NCBI RefSeq assembly: GCF_030272615.1
Contig: NC_081413.1
Location: 716,431,867-716,495,866, forward strand
DNA from: Cryptomeria japonica
Lineage: Eukaryota > Streptophyta > Pinopsida > Cupressales > Cupressaceae
DNA: 64,000 nt
Direction: 5' to 3'
Numbering within the stretch: position 1 is the first letter of the stretch; every line of letters begins with the position of its first letter. Below are positions 56,800-64,000 of this stretch, in pieces. A model generated the notes under the pieces. That model saw only the letters and a program-made list of their open reading frames with translations, ran no database searches and was not told the DNA's origin. Position numbers and translations under genes: made by a program.

Positions 56800-58738
56800 A
56801 TGGCAGCACCTAAGGCAAGTGGATCATCATCAAGGCAAGCTCTCATCAAAGAAGACCAAAAAGGTGATGACTTGGAAACCAAGATTACATCTCAGTGGAG
56901 AAACATTGGAGACACAAATATAGGAAATTTTAATGTGAAGAAGTTTTCTGAGGCACCATACATTGGCAAACTGTTGCCCATAGCCAAGAGGATAATAGAG
57001 AGCGACATCATCAAGGTAACCGACTTCCCTCCTGTAGTTAGATTTCATGAATTGATGATCAAATGCACCAAGCATTATGATTCACACTCAAGGATGATTG
57101 TAGCCGAGGATGGAATTGCATACCTATCAGAGAGAGCCATAAGTGAAGCCTTCCATCTACCAGAACAAAGAGACATGGTCTATAGAGGTCTAGAAGGAGC
57201 TAAGTCAATTTATGAAGATGATCATGACACGTGCCTATCATTCATCAATAGGGATTGGTTGCAAAAGAGTAGACCTCGCTTGAACAAGATACCTAATGGG
57301 CCACATCGAATTGACTTTCATGAAAAATTAGAGATTTGATCACTGTGCTTAGTCAAGTTGTAGAATCTCCTCAAGCCTTTTGATTTGATAAGTGGATTTT
57401 ATTTTTCATTCCAATCATTATTCAAGGGAAAGGAATGATTAATTGGGAAAGGATCATTATTAATTGATTAGATGTACAATTGAGAAGGTTTATTCTAACC
57501 AAGTCATTCCACATGAGCTCATATATTATATATTCTTTAGCAAGGAGCTATGAATATGCATGACTACCACATAGAGGTTGAGTTGGAAGAGGGCCCAGAG
57601 AGATAAGGGTTTGTGATTCTTATGAGATATTTCACCATCCACCTAAACAAAACTATAGATTGGTCAACAAGACTTTCACGATGCACATCACCAGGACTCT
57701 ACAAGGAGGAATTAATCAAAGGTTGTCTCAAGGCGCACAATAACTAATTAAATAATATGGAGCATGGTTTATTCAATTTCCCAAGTTCACATACATAAGG
57801 ATCCAAGGATGTCCTTCTCCTCCTTATGTGTTGCCATATTATACCATGAATAGGATAGTACTTATTGAGGTGGCAAGGCAATTGTTGGCATGTACCAGAT
57901 CCTTGAGGCACAAACATGGACCTATCATCACTAATTCCATTACACTTGGGAACTCAATAGAAGTTTGCCCTTCCCTTCAAATAGCTGAAAGCACCGAGCT
58001 AGATTTATATATCTATTTGTCTACACCATTTGACTCTAGAGATAATTTTGATCCTCATGGTAATGTAGAAGATTTGACTGGAAGGAAGCATAGGCATGTG
58101 TCTCAAGTAGAAGACTTTTGGATGAATGTACAAGATGCTTTGAGATAAAGAAGAAGATGCACTCACGAATGCCTCTTTATCTCATTAGGAAATGCAAAAT
58201 CTATAGAGTAGCCGATCAAGCACAAGATAGCGATCGATAAATCTAAACTACCTATGAGAAAGAAGACAACAAAATAAAGATCAATTGGGATGAAAAGGAA
58301 GTCATTTATTTTAGAGAATTGATGAATCAAGTTTTGACTTGCACACGAAAATGGATAGATATTCAACATCAGAAACTAAAGGAGCAAGATATGACCATGA
58401 CATTCAATTTGGAGACAAGGACAACAGAAGAGGAAAGAGTGAGTGTAAGTGAGAACACTTCTCACTCAAAAGGATCAAAGAGAAAGAATAAACAAGGAAA
58501 GAAGGAGACTTCCAAGAAGAAGACTTCCAAGAAGAAGCAAAAGACAAATCTTGATCAGTCTCCTAGTGCTTCCTCTAGACATGAGAAAGAAAATCAAGGC
58601 AAAAATCAAAGGATCGATCAAGGCATGGTCCACGAAGTAGATGAATCTATGGAGTCAAAAATACAAAATAACCAGAATGATAGGCAAGATCAAGCAAAGA
58701 TGCCTCAAGGATCTTCAAGTCCAGCCCCTCATATCTAG
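56800..58738 (+). pseudogene. Uncharacterised repeat ORF family, copy 1, N-terminal and middle part
   Basis: Starts MAAPKASGSSSRQALIKEDQ and is open for 179 codons (56800-57339), with VRFHELMIKCTKHYDSHSRM and DGIAYLSERAISEAFHLPE. After frameshifts it continues as WFIQFPKFTYIRIQGC (about 57770-57815), PYYTMNRIVLIEVARQLL and VSQVEDFWMNVQDALR (58100-58146), then a Lys/Glu-rich tail (KKTSKKKQ, 58319-58738). The middle segment aligns with 62590-63010 (TYIRV.GF....LP.Y..D.I.L....RQ.L; EDFW.N.QD), so these are two copies of one protein family. No RT, integrase, protease or zinc knuckle is seen. Likely gag-like, but not proven. Confidence 0.6.
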
Positions 58739-58761
58739 ATTTGTGATGATGAAGAGAAAAG

Positions 58762-59167
58762 CAATAATCCCAATCAACTAAGTCTCGAACATGATCAACA
58801 TTAGCATCTTGAATCTCCACTAGAAGCCGCACTAACACCACTTAGGCATATCATCAAAGATATTTATCAAAGCTCTGTTGATGAAACCCTCACCGAAACA
58901 ACAAACCAAGCTTTCTAGCAAAACAAGATAGTATCCGATCACCAAATCAAAACCAACTAACTAAAAATGAATCTGAGTAGCATGAATAAGCCAATTCCAT
59001 AACCCAAACATACCAGAGCATACCAGATCATACCGGATCTAAACCAACTAGAAACCAAACATCCTACTCGGACCAGAAGGGTGCTAGTAAAGCATCCAAA
59101 ATAGCTAGTGTTGACATTTGACAAAACATCAATGCAACACATAATCAATTCCTCCAAATGGCCAACA
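58762..59167 (+). mobile_element. Family C LTR fragment (last ~400 bp)
   Basis: Matches 26490-26869 of the family C solo LTR: AAGTCTCGAACATGAT, GAAACCCTCACCGAAAC, AAGGGTGCTRGTAAAGCATC, and the end AATGGCCAACA. It separates the two halves of the ORF family copy 1 and is truncated on its left. Confidence 0.75.
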
Positions 59168-60327
59168 ACAACTTCCCCTCCCAGGAATGAACTATTGCTC
59201 GAAGAAGTACAAGTAAGAGAAGGAAAATCCTCCATTCTCGAATGGCTCAAAGAGAGGCTTACCAAAGAAGTGATAGAAGAAGAATATGAACATGCATTTG
59301 ATCTAGAAAGTCTTCTAAATGGACCTCAAGAAGTCATCGAGAGAAGGAAAGATCCAAATATGTCTAAAATAATAAGGGATGATGCAGGTTCTAGAAAGAT
59401 ACAGATTGCCACCCCGGGAGTAGATAAATATGAAGATGAGATTATGGTAGAAGAATATGATTTGGAGACATCTGACTTAGGTCCACTCACTTATGAGCAA
59501 GCCATGGAGGAAGCAACCGACTCAGTCAAGGAAGTTAATCAAAAGCTAAAGGCCGAAATAGAGAAGAACAAAAGGTTAGAAAAGGACGTCAATGCATGCA
59601 GGAACTATGTCCAACAATTTCAACAACCATTGACACATCAGAGTCTGGTAGCCACATCACCTCCCTTGCTTCCCCCCGAGTCAATTGATCACATGGAGAA
59701 AATGAAGAACTCGGCCCAACTTCTAGAGGTTTGTGTCAACAAATCTTTCACAATGGCTAATGAATTTTTAAGAAATATGATGAAGATACTTGGTAGAGCC
59801 ATTCAAGTTCTTGAGATAGTTCATAATATCATGGTGATAGTTGATGCTTTCACTCATACTAAGGACGTCACCATTCCAATATTGCAAGCAATAAGAAAAG
59901 CACCTAGACAGATGTTGGTGAAAGAAGGGATAATTAGGAAAGAATCAACTCCTAATCTGTTACAATGGTCAACTTTGCTTCAAATGAAGAAACTCCTTTT
60001 TGAAGATGTAAGTAACAGATGTAGTTAAGTTGAAGATACCGAGCATCCTATTCATGACAAGATAATTGAAATGATATGCATCATTCTTGACAAGAGGGCA
60101 GAAATAGAGGCAGATGTGGACATTTAGGAACTAGAAGGCAGTATAAAAATTATCTTTCAGGTAGAAGGTAGACCGATCACAGAAAAATGGTTGGATCTTA
60201 TGCACATTACTATGTTCCTTATTGACAAGATCAAAGAACTTGAGCATGGATGGGAGGTCACACTTCTTACAGCCTTTGATTAGGTGATTCACCTAGAGGA
60301 ATGTATGAAGAATCTACCTGAGGTTCC
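59168..60327 (+). pseudogene. Uncharacterised repeat ORF family, copy 1, C-terminal coiled-coil part
   Basis: Open from about 59108 to 60028. The real coding part begins just after the LTR fragment: PPRNELLLEEVQVREGKSS, LEWLKERLTKEVIEEEYEHA, then a coiled-coil-like stretch (SVKEVNQKLKAEIEKNKRLE, about 59525-59590). After the stop at 60026 the reading continues for about 100 codons with a few stops (IIEMICIILDKRAEIEADVD) to about 60327. There the sequence changes abruptly at TGTTATGCCC, a possible LTR start. Acidic, helical, no catalytic motif. Confidence 0.55.
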
Positions 60328-60429
60328 TGTTATGCCCTGCATACCTAACCCCATTAGTTTCCCCTTGTCATGAAAATATGGGTTGATCTTTTTGCTTTAT
60401 GTAGCTTTGTTTTTTTCAGTTTATGCTTG

Positions 60430-60840
60430 GACACCCTGAAACCTCGGAGTCCTGAAGTGTCCTTTGTTTGTTTTTGAAGTCTTACCCCGAAACCTCGGAG
60501 TCCTGAAGTAGACACTTGTTTCAGTTATGTTTTGACCTCGGAACCCCGAAGTCCCAAAGTTGTGCCTTGTCTCTTTTTGTTGTCAAAGCCTCGAGACTCT
60601 GGAGTCCTAGAATCCCGAGTTCTTCATGTTGTGTTGCCTTTACAACCCCGAAACCCCAGAATCCCGAAGTTATTTTGCTTGCTTTTCTTTTTAACCTTGG
60701 AATCGTGGAACCCCGGAGTACTAATGTGTCTCTGCTTGTTCAGACCCCGGAACCCTGGAGTCTCAAGGTCTGTTTGTGTTTTTTTTAGTTTTCGCCTCAG
60801 GAGTCCAGAACCCTGGACTCCCGAGGTCATGTTAAAATCA
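60430..60840. repeat. GC-rich dyad array, upstream block
   Basis: About eight imperfect copies, roughly 55-60 bp apart, of a 25-bp phrase of the type CCCCGGAACCCCGGAGTC followed by CCGAAGT. The phrase contains nested inverse complements (CCGGAACCCCGG; CTCGG/CCGAG). It ends 25 bp before a TATA box at 60866. Confidence 0.8.
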
Positions 60841-60865
60841 ATTGTACAGACGAAAAAATCGGAGG

Positions 60866-60873
60866 TATAAATA
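60866..60873 (+). promoter_or_regulatory. TATA box upstream of ORF family copy 2
   Basis: TATAAATA in GGAGGTATAAATAAAGG, between the two dyad-array blocks and about 770 bp before the ORF start at 61633. The + strand frames 60516-60870 overlapping this region arise from the array and are not genes. Confidence 0.5.
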
Positions 60874-61119
60874 AAGGAAGTGAACTCTTTTGAGCTCATT
60901 TGTGCATTCAAGTTTTCTGATTTCCTTGATTTGCAACTTGACTTTGCACCTCCGTATCACCCAGTTTTCGAGGTTTTTCTTTTGTCAAGTTGGTGGATTT
61001 CTTTGCCCTATTTGAGTTTTCTAGTTTCGATCTTTTAGTTTTTTAGCTTAGATTTGTTTTTAGTTTTTCTCATTTTGAGTGTTCATTTTCTTCCTACATC
61101 CTTAGGTTTTTCTAACCCC

Positions 61120-61560
61120 AGAACCTCAGAGTTCCGAGCTTGGTCATTATTTTCACCTCGGAACTCCAGAAGCCCAGAGTCCCGGACCTTCCCTTTTGGC
61201 CAGTCTATGAACTACACCTAACCTTGGAACCCCAGAACCCTGGAGTTTCGAAGTTCTTTCTTCATAGGCCATTATTTGAACTACCCCAGGACTTCGGGTC
61301 CCCTAAGTCCCTAATGAGCCATGCGCTTAGTCGACCCTGGAACCTTGAAGTTCTGGGTTTTATTGTTCTAGCCTTGTATTACCCTGGAATCCTGGAGTCT
61401 CGGATTCCACTGTTTTGGTCCACCTTGGAACTTTGGAACCCCGAAGTTCCAGGTCATTTTCTTAGCCCATCCTCACCTTGGAACCTCGAAACTCCGGAGT
61501 TCTTAGGTTAGTTATTTGAGAAAGAGTTCTCCCACCGTGGAACCCCAGAGTCCCAAAGTG
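61120..61560. repeat. GC-rich dyad array, downstream block
   Basis: About eight further copies of the CCTCGGAACCCCRGAGTCC-type phrase, in the presumed leader between TATA and ORF. They have the same spacing and core as the upstream block, so the array flanks the transcription start on both sides. Confidence 0.8.
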
Positions 61561-61632
61561 GGTAATATAATTGATATATTTGATATGTGATAGGATAATT
61601 TGTAGTTCTTTCTTATATATTTGAAAAATTAT

Positions 61633-64000
61633 ATGGACCCAACTTCCAACAAGAAAGGAAAGGAATTGGATAGACTCCCTGCAACCATGAAATACCATTA
61701 TTAGGGAGAGGTTTATGTTTCAAAATTGGATGATCAGATCAGATGGGTAACTGATACAGAGGTAGGACATGTGGACCTAGAAGACATTGCAACACAATTG
61801 GACAAACCAAGACTAGAGGCTCCTTATAGGAGGATCAAGAGATCAGGGCTGGTAGAAGCTACTATTTTTCCTCAATCCATCCAAGCCCCTGAATTTATTA
61901 TGACTGTAGCACACTTCTACAATGCAGACACTTGGAAGTGCACTGATGCCCAAGGGAGGACAATTATAGATTTATTTGTTGATATGTTGGGGATATGTGT
62001 TCAGTATTCCTTATAGAGAGGAGGATACATCGTTAACAATCGAGGAAGAAGCCGCTGAAGTATGGGATGGGGATGTTACCTCAAACAAAAGGCATATGAA
62101 TGAAAATTGGCTCAAGGAGGAGAGGAAAACTTGATTAAAATCCATTGACATCCTAAGGGAAGATTTCAATGAGCCGTAACATGACTTGATTATCATTCTA
62201 AGCAAGTCCTTCGGCAAGACATATTGTCATCACTTCCACCCATGGATGTTTCATTACATCACTACTATCCCGATTCGCAAAAAGTATTTCGATTAGGCTC
62301 AGATCTTATCTGAAAATATACACAGGCCGTTGGTATATGTGCATAAGATGAAGAAATTTTTCTTCACTTTATATGTTGTCTAGGTAGCGGCTCGAGCAGG
62401 AAAATTCCCAGGGTTGCAGACAGAGGGCCAACTTGGAGATGAGGAAGCACAAAAGAAGGTGTGGGAGTATTACACCCAACTCCCTCTAGGTAACGCAAAG
62501 GCACATTACAAAAGTATAAATGATGCCTTCCTTTTCCCTGTCATCATCAAGCTCATAGGTGATACAGGTTATAGAATAAGCCTATAAGCAATGGCCATAA
62601 TCAGGGAATGGGCATGTTGGTTCATTCAGAACAAACGTTCCACATATATTAGGGTCAGTGGATTCACAGGTTGCCCTATGTTGCTGCCAAGATACTGCAC
62701 TGACCATATTATATTATTACAATATGTCAGGCAGATGCTTGGTTTGCAATCACTTTTATCCTCAAAATATAAGATAGGTATAGATTTTTCAATTTCTATC
62801 GGTTATTTCTCCTGTTCCAAGATTCAGGTAGCAAAGACAACATAGCAAGAGTTACATGATCTAAATTTAAAAGAATCCAGTTATGCTAGAGAATATTATG
62901 ACCCATATGGAAAACTAAAGGAAATAATGCCAAAGGCATATGAGGGACATAAGTCAAGATTGGAGGATTTTTGGGCCAACCTCCAAGATGGATTTGAAGT
63001 TAGAGAGAAAACATATTCCAGGCTCTCAGTTTCGTAGGTAAGGGGATTTTAAGTAGAGACCAATCTCCCTAAAGAGTTAAGGGATGATGGTGATTTATTA
63101 GACCCTACATATAAGGAACATGAAATCAATAAGAAGCCCCTCTCTCCAATCAGATGGTCAGGGCACAAAGAGGTGGATATAGATAAAGTAACTCAAACTG
63201 TTATAGATAGAACTAGGTAGTGGCTAAGTTTGAGGGTTAGACTGAGCGCTTCGAAAGGGAAGCAAAAGGAATCGACTTCAGGTATTCCCCAGTCAAGGGG
63301 TTATAAGGAGTATGCCCATAAAAAAAGGTCCAGTTGTAGAAAGAATACTTCTATGGACCCAGAAGAGGTGGCACAACCCGAAGAAATTACTGAGGAACTC
63401 CTCACGCAAGTCAAGGAAAAATTGAGGAAGGCCAAATTTTTTAAGAAGGCTGCTGATTTTGGAATCATAGAAGGGTTAGGAGTTGTTCCATTGGTAGAGG
63501 TATTCCTAGTTAGGGCAATAATTGGATAAAGGCTAGGAGAAGGCATTCAGGATGAGGATGAACAAGGGAAAACTGACGAAAATATACAACCTCCTCCTGA
63601 TACCATAAGTACATCTACTCAGCCCCTGCCAACTACAACCACACAGGCTACAATTTTAACGTTAGCCATTACAATCCTTATACCGAATTCACTTGTTGTC
63701 TTTGCAGCAACATCAACAACTCCACCTCAAGTAACTACGATATTGTTTCCTACTATAGAAAATGTAATCATTCATAACATTTAATTGGGTTATGACCAAG
63801 AGGATGAGCAACCTATGGAACAACAACCACTTGGGGGAGAGAAGGAACGAAATGAGCCCAAAGATTCATAGGATGAAAGATTGGTCTTAACTCCGCAGGA
63901 CCAAGAAGATCTACTGAAAGAGATAGTTGATAAGCAAGGTATGGTGGAAACTAATAAAGGTGGCAGGAAATTTGAAGAAGAAATCAATGATAGGTTAGGA
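61633..64000 (+). pseudogene. Uncharacterised repeat ORF family, copy 2 (runs off the window)
   Basis: Starts MDPTSNKKGKELDRLPATMK at 61633; one stop (61702) precedes DDQIRWVTDTEVGHVDLED. The reading then continues EFIMTVAHFYNADTWKCTD, shifts frame near 62014 (FSIPYREED), and goes on through EEEAAEVWDGDVTSNKR, STYIRVSGFTGCPMLLPRYC and EDFWANLQDGFEVREK to a Lys-rich segment (63230-63529) and a Pro/Thr-rich, Gln/Glu-rich tail at the window end. At least five stops or shifts. The middle region is homologous to 57770-58146. No enzyme motif is seen. Confidence 0.6.

Noticed and set aside
60516-61511. + strand frames 60516-60788, 60532-60870 and 61140-61511
   Set aside because: Proline/serine-rich translation is produced by the GC-rich dyad array; two frames are open over the same bases.

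Overview
This window looks like repeat-dominated nuclear DNA from a seed plant with a very large genome. A conifer or other gymnosperm is my best guess, at about 60% confidence. The evidence is AT-rich DNA, no recognisable single-copy gene in 64 kb, layers of nested and decayed LTR retrotransposons, an L1-type LINE with a C-terminal RNase H (a plant hallmark), a Tat/Ogre-like gag with a CHHC knuckle, and a tRNA-derived SINE. Nothing indicates bacterial DNA.

Layout. 1-2425: 3' end of an LTR retrotransposon on the + strand, with a 20-bp tandem array, a polypurine tract and the 3' LTR. 2470-15490: one decayed LINE (endonuclease, reverse transcriptase, zinc-finger and RNase H parts), interrupted by a complete 7.8-kb gag-only LTR element (element 1, 3618-11459) and by an unclassified 1-kb insertion (11984-13021). 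About 16740-17819: a diverged LTR related to element 1. 17825-19743: a solo LTR (family B) carrying a second solo LTR (family A) in its last five bases; both have perfect 5-bp target duplications. 19749-25200: decayed repeats. 25213-25680: a possible coding relic, followed by a solo LTR (family C, 25681-26869). 26888-34665: element 2, the sister of element 1, with a perfect TTTAT duplication.

34671-42650: an old repeat with remnants of an uncharacterised ORF family and a 281-bp tandem duplication. 43134-46600: a pogo/DDE_1-type DNA transposase relic on the minus strand, split by a 2.3-kb insertion. 47130-47960: a tandem array of about 320 bp per unit. 48876-49159: a SINE with a 16-bp target duplication. 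50473-about 51260: a second family A LTR. 52370-54530: LINE ORF1 (DUF4283 type) interrupted by a family B solo LTR in inverted orientation to the first. 54890-60327 and 60328-64000: two further copies of the uncharacterised ORF family, each preceded by an array of short dyad-symmetric motifs and a TATA box.

The most interesting system is the pair of gag-only elements. Each has two LTRs of about 1.2 kb, a primer-binding site, a 1.2-kb leader, one 1143-codon gag-protease-like frame with no room for RT, RNase H or integrase, and a polypurine tract. They would have to borrow enzymes from a partner in trans. Their U3 carries a 31-bp hairpin unit present in 4, 1, 2 and 1 copies in the four LTRs. 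Copy changes in this unit and two microsatellites account for every base of length difference between paired LTRs. The hairpin stem appears base-paired with compensatory changes in a diverged LTR and in the leader.
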